Positions 8,296 through 17,859 of a stretch of DNA of 64,000 nt are shown in pieces. The notes under the pieces were generated by a model. The model searched no databases, was not told the origin of the DNA, and saw only the letters and a program-made list of their open reading frames with translations. The number at the start of each line of letters is the position of its first letter. Position 1 is the stretch's first letter. This DNA comes from Deltaproteobacteria bacterium YD0425bin51 (lineage in GTDB: Bacteria > Desulfobacterota > Desulfobacteria > Desulfobacterales > YD0425bin51), in assembly GCA_002753225.1 (NCBI GenBank), contig PDZS01000024.1:1-64000 (forward strand). Reading direction: 5' to 3'. Made by a program: the position numbers and the translations under genes.

Positions 8296-11200
8296 GTGCG
8301 CAGATTAAGGCTTAAATATAAATTAATTCTTGCCGTTTTTTTTATTGCTATTTCAATCATTTCTCTTTCAACTTTTGTTGCCGCATTTATTATATTAAAA
8401 CAAAATAGAATTGCATCATATCATTTACTAGAAAACGCCATAAAAATTTTTCAAGATGACATAGAAGGATTAAAAACCAAATTGCTAGCTTCTACAACCC
8501 AAATGACAAGCATTAATGATATGGGAACAAAGGTACAATTGCTTTCTGAAGAAAAAGGGAATGATGATATATTGACAAGAGATACCTATAGAGAAGTCTT
8601 CAAAGATATATTTAATATTGGTGTTCCTGAGAAAATATGGAAGATTGCAATATATGATTTAAAAGGGGATTTGCTTGCTTTTGTAAATATTGATGATAAA
8701 TATACTACACTTGGTTATTATAAAATGAATAGCTTTAATATTGGGAAGCTCTTGTCAACTGATGATCCTAAAAATGCTAAATGGGAAACCATATCATCTT
8801 ATGAAGATATAGATACTAAATTTAAGCAAAACATACCAAAAAAGCCTGTTATCAATTTTAATTCCATCCAAAATAATATTTGTCTTTATGCATTGGCGCC
8901 AGTTACATTACCTGTTTTCAATGAAAAGACAGGAACATTAGAACCTGGCATGGTAGGCTTTATAGAAGTGATTAGAAAGATTGATTTTAAGTTTATCAAA
9001 AGAGTGTCACATTTAAGTGGTACAAAAAACAATATTTTTAATAAAAAAGGTCTTTACATTGGAGAACTTGAAAGTTATCAAAATATAGACTTTCTGCCAC
9101 CTGTTACTACAAAAATACAGTTTAGTGATATTAATTTACCTGAAGGTATATTTTTTCAAGGTGTTTTACCCATTTATCATAACAGCGATTATATTGGGGC
9201 ATTTGTTTCACTTTATTCACAAGAAATTGCAATGAAAAATGCTTTTCAAATGATCAAACTGCTAAGCATTGTATCTTTAGCATTTATCGTAGTCATATTA
9301 CCTGTAACTTACTTATTTTCCAGTAAACTTGAAAAGCAAACAGATGCTCTTACTAAAGAAATTGCTGAAAGGAAACAAGCAGAAATTGCAGTAAAAGAGT
9401 CTGAATTAAAATATCGGAATATTTTTGCAAACGCTAGTGAAGGAATATTTCAGCTTGCTTATGATGGAAAATTTCTAACTGCAAATCCTGCTATGGCTAA
9501 TATTACAGGGCATAAATCTCCTGATGTATTAATTAAAGAAACAAATTTCAAAGACATGTTCGTTGAAAAAGAGCAATTTGATATAATGCAGAGGATTATT
9601 CAATCCCAAAAATCAGTAAGTGAATTTGAAGTTCAATTATATAAAAGTGGTCATAAGATTATTGACGTATCAATTGATGCTCATATTGTTATGAATGAAG
9701 AGCAAGGATTCTTATATTATGAAGGATTTTTGGAAGATATAACTGAAAAGAAACGTTCTATTAAACTTCAGATAGAGAAGGATGCTGCTGAAACTTCAAG
9801 TAAAGCCAAAAGCGAATTTCTGGCAAATATGAGCCATGAAATCAGAACACCAATGAACGGTGTAATAGGTATGACAGGATTATTGCTTGAAACTGAATTG
9901 AATCAGGAGCAGAGGGAATATGCTGAAACAGTAAAATTTAGCGCTGATTCTCTTTTGACTGTTATTAATGATATTCTTGATTTTTCTAAAATAGAGGCAG
10001 GCAAACTTGAGTTTGAAATTTTGGATTTTAATCTCCGTACTACTGTAGAAGATGTAACAGAACTTATTTCAATAAAAGCCCATGAAAAAGCCATTGAAAT
10101 AGCAAGTTTTGTTCATCATGATGTACCTTCTCTTTTAAAAGGAGACCCTGGAAGGCTCCGTCAAGTTATATTGAATTTATCCGGTAACGCTATCAAGTTT
10201 ACCCATCATGGTGGTGTTATTATTCGTGCTCTCTTAGATAGCGAAACAGAAACAAAAGCCAAAATCCGTTTTGAAATTGAAGATACAGGTATTGGTATTT
10301 CTGAAAAAGGGAGAGAACGTCTTTTTAAATCATTTTCACAAGTTGATGCATCAACAACCAGAAAATATGGTGGAACTGGATTGGGGCTTGCTATTTCCAA
10401 AAGGCTTTCTGAAATGATGAATGGTGAAATAGGAGTTGAAAGTGTTGAAGGAAAAGGATCTACATTCTGGTTTACTGTTGAATTTGAAAAGCAGACAGAA
10501 AGTAAAGATTACTTTAACATACTTCCAGCAGATATTAAAGGCAAACGAATTTTAATTGTAGATGATAACAGTATTAATGTTGATATTTTAGCCGCGTACT
10601 TAAGAGCTTTTGGATGCCGTTATGGTGCTTCATTCAGCGGAAAAGAAGCACTTTTTCATCTAAAAGAGGCTGTTCAACTTAAAGACCCATATGAAATGGC
10701 TATCCTTGATTATATGATGCCGAATATGGATGGTGCGGCTCTTGGGAGCTTAATTAAAGAAGATCCTGAATTAAAAAATATTAAACTAGTTATGCTCTCC
10801 TCAAGAGGACTTAGAGGAGATGCTAATAGAATGAAAGAGATTGGTTTTGAAGCCTACTTAACTAAACCAATTAAAAGAGGTCATTTATTTGATTGTCTAA
10901 TAACTGTGTTTGGAGAAATTAAAGATAATAGAGGTGAAAAACAGGATAAAAAATTTATTACTAAACATCTGCTAAATGATACCAGAAAATTATTGATAAA
11001 AATATTACTTGTTGAAGATAACAAAGTAAATCAAAAACTTGCCTTAAAACTTTTTAATAAATTTGGCTATAATGCAGATATAGCTAATGACGGTAAAGAA
11101 GCTGTCAAAGCATTAACAGAAAATGAATATCATCTTGTTTTTATGGATGTACAAATGCCTGTAATGGATGGGTTTGAAGCAACTCAAGTCATTCGTGATC

Positions 11201-11832
11201 TAAATTCAGGAGTACTGAATCATCAAATTCCAATAATTGCTATGACAGCACACGCTATGAAGGGAGATCGTGAACGATGCATTAGCGCAGGAATGAATGA
11301 TTATGTTTCTAAACCTATTAAACCGCAAGAATTATTAGAAACAATAGATAAATATACTGCAAAAACAATTGAACAATTATCTAGTGACACATCAAATATA
11401 AAGAAACATGATGCTCTTTCTTTAAAATATGATGAACAGAATAGGAATAGAAATATACTAATTGCAGATGATAATATAGATCATCAAAAGCTAGCTGTTG
11501 TACACTTAAAGAAAGCAGGATACAAAACTAACACTGCTGATAATGGAATGGAAGTAATTAAAGAGCTTGAAAAATCGGAATATGATCTTTTATTAATGGA
11601 TGTTCAGATGCCAGTTTTAGATGGCTTAGAAACTGCTAAAATCATTCGTGATCTAAAGTCTACAGTATTAAATCATAATATTCCAATTATAGCTATGACT
11701 AGCCGCGGAATGAAAGGTGACAGAGATGAATGTATTGAAGCAGGAATGAATGATTACCTATCAAAGCCGCTTAATCCATCTGAATTAATTAAAACTGTTG
11801 AAAAATATGTACTTTCTAACGAAATAAATTAA
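8296..11832 (+). CDS. Hybrid sensor histidine kinase with three receiver domains
   Basis: Membrane helices at about residues 10-32 and 318-341 bracket a 280-residue periplasmic sensor (Cache-like by layout). Then come a PAS domain (about 365-485), HisKA with H514 in [10 protein letters not shown], an ATP-binding GHKL domain (DTGIGI, GGTGLGL), and three receivers with likely phospho-acceptors D805, D951 and D1102. Receivers 2 and 3 share long matching stretches (VIRDL..., NH.IPIIAMT, GMNDY.SKP), suggesting internal duplication. The start is GTG with AAGGAG about 12 bases upstream. The binding-protein gene 22 bases downstream may provide its periplasmic ligand sensor. No output domain is present. 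Confidence 0.92.
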   Translation: MRRLRLKYKLILAVFFIAISIISLSTFVAAFIILKQNRIASYHLLENAIKIFQDDIEGLKTKLLASTTQMTSINDMGTKVQLLSEEKGNDDILTRDTYREVFKDIFNIGVPEKIWKIAIYDLKGDLLAFVNIDDKYTTLGYYKMNSFNIGKLLSTDDPKNAKWETISSYEDIDTKFKQNIPKKPVINFNSIQNNICLYALAPVTLPVFNEKTGTLEPGMVGFIEVIRKIDFKFIKRVSHLSGTKNNIFNKKGLYIGELESYQNIDFLPPVTTKIQFSDINLPEGIFFQGVLPIYHNSDYIGAFVSLYSQEIAMKNAFQMIKLLSIVSLAFIVVILPVTYLFSSKLEKQTDALTKEIAERKQAEIAVKESELKYRNIFANASEGIFQLAYDGKFLTANPAMANITGHKSPDVLIKETNFKDMFVEKEQFDIMQRIIQSQKSVSEFEVQLYKSGHKIIDVSIDAHIVMNEEQGFLYYEGFLEDITEKKRSIKLQIEKDAAETSSKAKSEFLANMSHEIRTPMNGVIGMTGLLLETELNQEQREYAETVKFSADSLLTVINDILDFSKIEAGKLEFEILDFNLRTTVEDVTELISIKAHEKAIEIASFVHHDVPSLLKGDPGRLRQVILNLSGNAIKFTHHGGVIIRALLDSETETKAKIRFEIEDTGIGISEKGRERLFKSFSQVDASTTRKYGGTGLGLAISKRLSEMMNGEIGVESVEGKGSTFWFTVEFEKQTESKDYFNILPADIKGKRILIVDDNSINVDILAAYLRAFGCRYGASFSGKEALFHLKEAVQLKDPYEMAILDYMMPNMDGAALGSLIKEDPELKNIKLVMLSSRGLRGDANRMKEIGFEAYLTKPIKRGHLFDCLITVFGEIKDNRGEKQDKKFITKHLLNDTRKLLIKILLVEDNKVNQKLALKLFNKFGYNADIANDGKEAVKALTENEYHLVFMDVQMPVMDGFEATQVIRDLNSGVLNHQIPIIAMTAHAMKGDRERCISAGMNDYVSKPIKPQELLETIDKYTAKTIEQLSSDTSNIKKHDALSLKYDEQNRNRNILIADDNIDHQKLAVVHLKKAGYKTNTADNGMEVIKELEKSEYDLLLMDVQMPVLDGLETAKIIRDLKSTVLNHNIPIIAMTSRGMKGDRDECIEAGMNDYLSKPLNPSELIKTVEKYVLSNEIN

Positions 11833-11854
11833 CATATTTGGAAAAGGGGAAAAA

Positions 11855-13060
11855 ATGAATAAAACTAAGGGATTAATTTTAAGTATTTTTTTCATGCTTA
11901 TTTTTTGTATAACTACAATTGGATTTTCGGAGGAAGGCGTTACAGATACAGAAATACATATTGGCCAATCTGGACCTCAAACAGGACCAGCTGCACCTTG
12001 GGGAATCGTTTCCAAAGGGTCTGCATTTTATTTTGATATGATAAATGCAGAAGGAGGGGTACATGGGAGAAAAATTGTTCACCATGATTTTGATGATGGC
12101 TATAACCCTGCTAACACCAAATATGGAGTAAAACATTTACAGGAAACAATTGGTATGTTCTGCTGGCTGGGTATTGTTGGAGCTGAGACTGGTCTTGCTG
12201 TAAAAGATTATTTTATAAAAAAAGAAATACCCTGGGTTGGCCCAACAGATGGCTCATTATTGTGGACAATACCACCAACACGAACTATTTTTAATATTTA
12301 TGTCCCTTTTCATTATGAATCTTCTCTATTATGCAGATATGCAGTTAATATTTTAGGAAAAAAACGTATAGCTATAATTTATCAAAATGCCAATTATGGT
12401 ACTACAGGTTTAAAAGGGGCAGTTGAAGAAATGGAAAGGCTTGGAATACCATTAATAGCTCAGATTCCTGTGGATAAAGGACAAACATCAATGCAAAACT
12501 ACGCACTTATGCTTAAAAAAGCAGAAGCAGAAGTGGTTTTGATTTGGATGACTCCTTTTGAGGCAGTTCATTTACTTAAATCAGCACAAGATATGAAATA
12601 TTTCCCTCAGTGGATGGCTTCAAGTTCATTCTCTGATTTTGACTTTATGTATAAGGCAAGCAGAGGTCTATGGGAAAATATGATAGCTTCTACTTATGGC
12701 GAATTCACTGATACCCCGCTTATGATAAAATATAAAGAAGCTTATAAAAAATTAACAGGAAAAGATAGTTGGGGAGGCGGTTTTTTTCATGCAGGAATTG
12801 GATGGGCTGAAATTTTAATTGAAGGTTTGAAAAGAACAGGGAGGGATCTTACACGTGAAAAATTTATAAAAGCTATGGAAGGGATAAGAAATTTTAAAGG
12901 AGCTATGGGGTATATTAATTATTTTCCGTTTGATCCTAATAATCCTTCATGCCGTGAAGGTCAGAATGAATTATTTATAGTGCAGTGTTTAAAAGATGGC
13001 AAAATTAAAATAATTAGTGACTGGGTTAAACCAGGTGGTAAAATAATATTATTAAAATAA
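11855..13060 (+). CDS. LivK-like periplasmic substrate-binding protein
   Basis: A signal peptide (MNKTKGLILSIFFMLIFC..., cut near GFS-EE) precedes a type I periplasmic binding fold: EIHIGQSGPQTGPAA, GKKRIAIIYQNANYG and MQNYALMLKKAEAEVVL are typical of branched-chain amino acid/amide/urea receptors (Peripla_BP_6). The length of 401 aa is normal. There is no permease or ATPase gene beside it. It follows the three-receiver kinase by 22 bases and precedes a GMC oxidoreductase by 20, so a sensory role for the kinase or substrate capture for the oxidoreductase is more likely than classical transport. AAAAGGGG precedes the ATG. Ligand unknown. Confidence 0.88.
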   Translation: MNKTKGLILSIFFMLIFCITTIGFSEEGVTDTEIHIGQSGPQTGPAAPWGIVSKGSAFYFDMINAEGGVHGRKIVHHDFDDGYNPANTKYGVKHLQETIGMFCWLGIVGAETGLAVKDYFIKKEIPWVGPTDGSLLWTIPPTRTIFNIYVPFHYESSLLCRYAVNILGKKRIAIIYQNANYGTTGLKGAVEEMERLGIPLIAQIPVDKGQTSMQNYALMLKKAEAEVVLIWMTPFEAVHLLKSAQDMKYFPQWMASSSFSDFDFMYKASRGLWENMIASTYGEFTDTPLMIKYKEAYKKLTGKDSWGGGFFHAGIGWAEILIEGLKRTGRDLTREKFIKAMEGIRNFKGAMGYINYFPFDPNNPSCREGQNELFIVQCLKDGKIKIISDWVKPGGKIILLK

Positions 13061-13080
13061 TAAAAAGGAGTCGTTAACGA

Positions 13081-14679
13081 ATGAATACTAATTTTGATTA
13101 TGATTATATTATAGTTGGATCAGGATTTGGAGGTTCTGTATCAGCTTTGAGATTGGCTGAAAAAGGATATAAAGTAGCTGTAATAGAACAGGGAAAGCGA
13201 TTTAAACCTGAAGATTTTCCAACTTCTAACTGGAATGTTAAAAATTTTTTTTGGTTACCCAAAATTGGTTGTTATGGTATTCAGCAGTTAACTCTTTTGC
13301 CTCATGCGTTTATTCTTCATGGCGCTGGTGTTGGAGGAGGTTCTCTTGTATATGCCTGTACTCTTTTTCAGCCTGAAGATGAAGTACTTCGTGACCCAGA
13401 ATGGAATAAATTAGAAGATTGGGAAAAAGTATTAAAGCCTAAATATGATCAAGTACGCAAAATGTTAGGAGCAACAAAATGTCCTGTACTTTTTGAATCA
13501 GATAAATTGCTTGAAGAAACAGTAAAAGAAATAAGACCTAATGCTAAATCTTATACAGTAGATGTTGGAATACATTTTGGGGAACAGAAAAAAACTGTTC
13601 CAGATCCTTATTTTAATGGAGAAGGTCCAGAGCGCGCTGGTTGTGACTACTGTGGCTCTTGTATGACAGGGTGTCGAAATAATGCAAAAAATACATTGGA
13701 TAAAAATTATCTTTATTTTGCAGAAAAACTAGGTGTTAAAATTATTCCTGAACATGAAGTAACAAAAATTGAACCTATCAGTAAAAATGATAAAAAAGAT
13801 GGAAGTGAAGGATATAATGTTGAGATTCGAAAAATCACAGGTTTTTTTGGACCTAAAAAAACATATACATCCCAAAATGTTATTTGTTCAGCAGGTGTAA
13901 TAGGAACAAACAAATTGCTTCAAAAAATGAAGAGCGAAAATTATCTTCCAAATATTAGTGAAAAACTAGGAGAACAAGTCAGAACAAATTCTGAAACATT
14001 AACTGCAGCAGCTTTTTCAGAGGATAAGAAGATAGAATATTCAAAAGGAATAGCCATAAGCGGTTATATTAAGGTTGATGATGATACAACGCTTGAAACT
14101 GTCCGCTATGGGAAAGGTCACGATGCAATGTGTTTGGTTGCTACAGAAATAACTGATGATAAACCCCCTTTTCCGCGCTGGCTAAGATGGATATTTGCAA
14201 TTCTTTTACATCCTATTGCATTGATTCGAAGGCTTATATCTGTTGGATGGGCAAATAGTACAATCATTCTTCTTTTAATGCAAAAATTGGATAACAGCTT
14301 TAAACTAGTTTATAAACTCAGATTTCCCTTTTTAAATAAAAGACTTACTAGTGAACTTGTTTCTCAAAAACCAGCGCCAACTTATATACCTATAGCTAAT
14401 GAGATAACAAGAAAACTATCACAAAAAATTACAGGAACACCTCAGTCAACACTTCCTGAATCATTATTAAATGTAAGCGCAACAGCTCATATTTTGGGTG
14501 GATGCCCTATGGCTGAAAATGCATCTGAAGGAGTAATAGATAAGCATTGTAATGTTTTTGGATATAAAAACTTAAAGGTAATTGACGGATCAATGGTTCC
14601 TGTTAATCTAGGAGTAAATCCAGCATTAACAATAGCAGCATTAGCAGAATATGCTATGGAAAATATCAAACCTAAATAA
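13081..14679 (+). CDS. GMC-family flavin oxidoreductase (cholesterol oxidase-like)
   Basis: The N-terminal IIVGSGFGGSVSALRLAEKG is the FAD dinucleotide-binding motif. HGAGVGGGSLVYA, a cysteine segment (DYCGSCMTGCRNN), HILGGCPMAE and the C-terminal DGSMVPVNLGVNPALTIAALAE follow in the order seen in bacterial cholesterol oxidase-like GMC enzymes. The length is 532 aa. It should oxidise an alcohol with FAD; in an anaerobe the acceptor is probably not oxygen. AAAAAGGAG precedes the ATG. It is the last gene of the kinase/binding-protein run and ends just before a strong terminator. The substrate is not predictable; sterols or other hydrophobic alcohols are possible. Confidence 0.88.
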   Translation: MNTNFDYDYIIVGSGFGGSVSALRLAEKGYKVAVIEQGKRFKPEDFPTSNWNVKNFFWLPKIGCYGIQQLTLLPHAFILHGAGVGGGSLVYACTLFQPEDEVLRDPEWNKLEDWEKVLKPKYDQVRKMLGATKCPVLFESDKLLEETVKEIRPNAKSYTVDVGIHFGEQKKTVPDPYFNGEGPERAGCDYCGSCMTGCRNNAKNTLDKNYLYFAEKLGVKIIPEHEVTKIEPISKNDKKDGSEGYNVEIRKITGFFGPKKTYTSQNVICSAGVIGTNKLLQKMKSENYLPNISEKLGEQVRTNSETLTAAAFSEDKKIEYSKGIAISGYIKVDDDTTLETVRYGKGHDAMCLVATEITDDKPPFPRWLRWIFAILLHPIALIRRLISVGWANSTIILLLMQKLDNSFKLVYKLRFPFLNKRLTSELVSQKPAPTYIPIANEITRKLSQKITGTPQSTLPESLLNVSATAHILGGCPMAENASEGVIDKHCNVFGYKNLKVIDGSMVPVNLGVNPALTIAALAEYAMENIKPK

Positions 14680-14684
14680 AACCT

Positions 14685-14722
14685 AAAAACTAACCCTTCC
14701 CTTTTAGGTAGGGTTAGTTTTT
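14685..14722. terminator. Bidirectional rho-independent terminator
   Basis: A perfect 13-bp inverted repeat has arms AAAAACTAACCCT (14685-14697) and AGGGTTAGTTTTT (14710-14722) and a 12-base loop. It has a T-run on each strand and separates the convergent GMC oxidoreductase and HD-GYP genes. Confidence 0.9.
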
Positions 14723-14723
14723 A

Positions 14724-15809
14724 CTATTCATCAGGGAATTTTTTTCTAATATCTATCAACTTATCTTTGATATTTAAAAAACTATCTACAATATCAGGAT
14801 CAAAATGTTTGCCTTTACCTTCAACAATAATTTTTATAGCATCTTCATTGGAAAAAGCAGGTTTATAACATCTTTTTGAGAGTAAAGCGTCATAAACATC
14901 TGATAATGCAACAACCCTTCCTGAAAGAGGTATATTCTCTTCCTTTAAACCCTGCGGATATCCAGAACCATCCCACTTTTCATGATGATTTAAAGCAATT
15001 TCATACCCAACTGATACAAAAGTATTGCCAGGATATAATTCATTAACCCTTTCTAAAGTTTCAGCGCCTATGGTTGTATGAGTTTTCATAATTTCAAATT
15101 CTTCATATGTTAATTTTCCAGGCTTTACAAGAATAGAATCCTTTATTCCAACTTTACCAATATCATGAAGAGGGCTTGCTTCATAAACATATTTAATATA
15201 GTCATCTGTTATGTCAGAGTATTTAGGATGTTTTCTTAGTTCTATCAAAAGTTCTTTAGAGTACTCTCTGACTCTTTCTAAATGGGCACCTGTATCTGAA
15301 TCTCTAGATTCAGCAAGTTTTGCTAAGGCAAAAATTGTCCCAATGTTTGCTGAATATATTTGTGCAACCTGTTCTTGAACTTTTTTCTGCAAATTATTAT
15401 TCCATTCACTCAGTACATCTCTTGAATTTTTCAATTCAAGGTGAGTTCTAGCCCTTGCTAAAAGTTCAACAGAATTGAAAGGTTTTGTTATGTAATCAAC
15501 AGCACCCATTTCAAAACCTTTAACAATACTTTCAGTTTCTGTTTTAGCAGTTAAAAATATAATAGGCGTTTTTGTTGCTAGTCCCTCTTCTTTTAATTTA
15601 GCAGATACTTGAAATCCATCCATTTCAGGCATCATAACATCAAGCAAAATAAGGTCAAACTCTGTTGCACGGATTTTGTCGAGAGCTGATTTACCATTTT
15701 GGGCAAAAGCTATTTGATAGCCTTCTGTTTTTAATACATTAGCAACAACTTGAATATTCATTGGAGTATCATCAACAATCAAAACTTTAAATCTTTTTAT
15801 ATTATCCAT
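14724..15809 (-). CDS. Response regulator with HD-GYP phosphodiesterase domain (RpfG-like)
   Basis: The receiver (about residues 7-125) has FKVLIVDDTP and LILLDVMMPEMDGF with the phospho-acceptor Asp, then a helical linker. The HD-GYP domain has ASPLHDIGKVGI, HHEKWDGSGYPQGL and VALSDVYDAL, the intact metal and GYP residues expected for hydrolysis of cyclic di-GMP. I start at the ATG at 15809 because AGGTGA lies 5 bases upstream; a GTG at 15815 would overlap that site. Its promoter region contains a perfect inverted repeat (15849-15870). The cognate kinase is not adjacent. Confidence 0.92.
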   Translation of the reverse strand: MDNIKRFKVLIVDDTPMNIQVVANVLKTEGYQIAFAQNGKSALDKIRATEFDLILLDVMMPEMDGFQVSAKLKEEGLATKTPIIFLTAKTETESIVKGFEMGAVDYITKPFNSVELLARARTHLELKNSRDVLSEWNNNLQKKVQEQVAQIYSANIGTIFALAKLAESRDSDTGAHLERVREYSKELLIELRKHPKYSDITDDYIKYVYEASPLHDIGKVGIKDSILVKPGKLTYEEFEIMKTHTTIGAETLERVNELYPGNTFVSVGYEIALNHHEKWDGSGYPQGLKEENIPLSGRVVALSDVYDALLSKRCYKPAFSNEDAIKIIVEGKGKHFDPDIVDSFLNIKDKLIDIRKKFPDE

Positions 15810-15848
15810 ATTCACCTAAAAGTTATTTAATAATTAAAAAATAAAGGC

Positions 15849-15879
15849 ATTATATTGCAAGCAATATAATTACTGTCAA
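15849..15879 (-). promoter_or_regulatory. Candidate promoter overlapped by a 22-bp inverted repeat
   Basis: ATTATATTGC (15849-15858) and GCAATATAAT (15861-15870) form a perfect 10-bp inverted repeat with a 2-base centre. On the minus strand TTGACA (15879-15874) and TATAAT (15854-15849) could form a promoter with a rather long 19-base spacer, so the repeat covers the -10 and spacer. It sits between divergent genes and resembles an operator for a dimeric regulator. Confidence 0.4.
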
Positions 15880-15970
15880 GATTTAAAATAAAAATTTTAA
15901 TATGGATTTTGAAGACAAAGGAGTGTATATTTTTTTTATTAACTTTTTAAAGAAAGGAACTTTTAATAAT

Positions 15971-16990
15971 ATGGAAAAATTTAAAGCAAATTGCCTGCCT
16001 GTTTTGATAGGAAGTCTTCCGATAAGCGATCATGATGAAGCAATTCGTATAGTTTATAAATATACTCCTGATATTCCATTATGGGTACAATTACCAATAT
16101 ACAAACAAGAAGGGATGATAGCTCAATTTTTGCCAGGACTTCCTTCTAATGATAATGAAGAAATAGCTCAATTTTATGAAGAATATCTGGCTGTTTCTGA
16201 AGGACAAGCTGATATAAATAATTCCAGATTTGCCATGTCCTATGATTATGCCAAAGGTTTCTTTATATTTTTAGATTATATTAAAAATTTATCAAAACCT
16301 CCTATTGCTTTAAAGGGGCAAATTACATGTCCTATTACTTTAGGTATGGGAACAAATGACGAGAATGGAAGAGCTGTTTACTATAATGACATTCTAAAAG
16401 ACCCTTTGATTAAGTTAGTTTCCATGAAGGCAAAATGGCAGGCAAAAAAATTATCACAATTTGGGCTCCCTGTAATTATATTTCTAGATGCACCTGCTAT
16501 TGCCGGATTTGGATCATCTGAATATATAAGTATATCAAGAGAAGAGATAGTATCAGCAATTGAAGAAGTTATTTCAGCTATCCATTCTGAAGGAGCATTA
16601 GTAGGCGTTCATATATGTGCTAATGCTGATTGGTCTATTGTCTTAAATTCCAGCGCAGATATTGTTAGTTTTGACGCTTATTCTTTTTTTGATCGTTTTA
16701 TTTTATATCCAAAAGAAATAAAAGCATTTTTAGAGCGCGGAAGTATTTTGGCATGGGGTATTGTTCCTACTGGAAGACCTGAATTTATTGAAAAAGAAAA
16801 TACAGATTCCCTTTTTGAAAAGTTTAATGAATTATTAAGTCAAATTACAAAAATTGGAATTTCCCAGTCAAAAATATTTTCTCAATCTTTAATTACTCCA
16901 AGCTGTGGAACTGGGTCACTTTCTATAGACAATGCTACTAAGGTTTTAAGACTAACAAGAGAACTTTCAGATAGACTAAGAGGTGTATAG
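15971..16990 (+). CDS. MetE-like (cobalamin-independent methionine synthase fold) zinc protein
   Basis: The C-terminal part has GVHICANADW (H214, C216), SFDAYSF, and TPSCGTGSLS (C312). These match the His-x-Cys ... Cys zinc-ligand pattern of the MetE/UROD-type TIM barrel that binds and activates thiols for methyl transfer. At about 339 aa it is a single barrel, about half the length of MetE, like the short core-MetE or corrinoid-dependent methyltransferases. I start at ATG 15971 (AAAGGA upstream), not at 15902. It is followed without a gap by a MoxR ATPase and a VWA protein. The substrate is not known. Confidence 0.7.
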   Translation: MEKFKANCLPVLIGSLPISDHDEAIRIVYKYTPDIPLWVQLPIYKQEGMIAQFLPGLPSNDNEEIAQFYEEYLAVSEGQADINNSRFAMSYDYAKGFFIFLDYIKNLSKPPIALKGQITCPITLGMGTNDENGRAVYYNDILKDPLIKLVSMKAKWQAKKLSQFGLPVIIFLDAPAIAGFGSSEYISISREEIVSAIEEVISAIHSEGALVGVHICANADWSIVLNSSADIVSFDAYSFFDRFILYPKEIKAFLERGSILAWGIVPTGRPEFIEKENTDSLFEKFNELLSQITKIGISQSKIFSQSLITPSCGTGSLSIDNATKVLRLTRELSDRLRGV

Positions 16991-17833
16991 ATGTCAAACG
17001 ATAAATTTAGAGGTGCAAGTCGTTATATTTTAGATGAGGAGCTTGCTAAAATTGTAAACATATCAATGGCTTTAGAGATGCCGCTTTTGTTAAAAGGAGA
17101 GCCTGGAACAGGTAAGACCATGCTTGCATATGCTATTTCTGAAAATTTAAATATGCCTTTAATTATATTAAATGTAAAATCAAGCATGAAGCTAGTTGAT
17201 GCTCTATATCAATATGATACGCTAACACGCTTAAATGACAGCCGTTTTGGAGATTCCAAAAGAAATGTTGCAAATATAGAAGAATACATAAGGATGGGGA
17301 AAATTGGACAGGCATTTACAACTGATATAAAGACAGTTCTACTCATTGATGAGATTGATAAAGCAGACACAGATTTTCAAGACGATATGCTAGATGTTTT
17401 GGATCAGATGTCTTTTGATATAATTGAAATTGATAAAACCATTAAAGCAAAGAATAGACCTGTTATTATTATAACATCTAATGCAAAAAAAGATCTTTCA
17501 GACCCATTTTTAGGGAGGTGTAATTTTCATCACATTGCTTTTCCTGATCCTAAAATGATGAGAAAGATAATTCATGCTCATTTTCCAACATTGAGCGAGG
17601 AACTGGAAGAAAATGCTATAGCTACTTTTTATAAGCTTAGAGAGCTTGATTCAATTGAGAAAAAACCAGCAACACGAGAACTTATAAATTGGATTAGAGC
17701 ATTAAATGCTGATTCTGACTTTCACCCTAAAAAACTTCTGAAAGGCGATATTCCATATTTAGGAGTTTTATTTAAGAAAAGTCAGGATTATGAGAGAGCA
17801 ACAAGTTTTGTAAACCGAAAACGTTTTATTTAA
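16991..17833 (+). CDS. MoxR-family AAA+ ATPase
   Basis: LLKGEPGTGKTML near residue 40 is Walker A and VLLIDEIDKAD is Walker B. ITSNAKKDLSDPFLGRC is the sensor 1/arginine finger region. The 280-aa size fits the MoxR branch, whose members work with VWA-domain partners as chaperones that activate or insert cofactors into enzymes. The ATG directly follows the stop codon of the MetE-like gene, and the VWA gene starts 26 bases later, so the three are an operon. The client may be the MetE-like protein; that is inference. Confidence 0.88.
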   Translation: MSNDKFRGASRYILDEELAKIVNISMALEMPLLLKGEPGTGKTMLAYAISENLNMPLIILNVKSSMKLVDALYQYDTLTRLNDSRFGDSKRNVANIEEYIRMGKIGQAFTTDIKTVLLIDEIDKADTDFQDDMLDVLDQMSFDIIEIDKTIKAKNRPVIIITSNAKKDLSDPFLGRCNFHHIAFPDPKMMRKIIHAHFPTLSEELEENAIATFYKLRELDSIEKKPATRELINWIRALNADSDFHPKKLLKGDIPYLGVLFKKSQDYERATSFVNRKRFI

Positions 17834-17859
17834 GCTGGCAAAATCGAGTATAACTAATT

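Noticed and set aside
15902..15970. ATG at 15902 as start of the MetE-like gene
   Set aside because: The extra residues are not family-like and AAAGGA precedes the ATG at 15971 instead.
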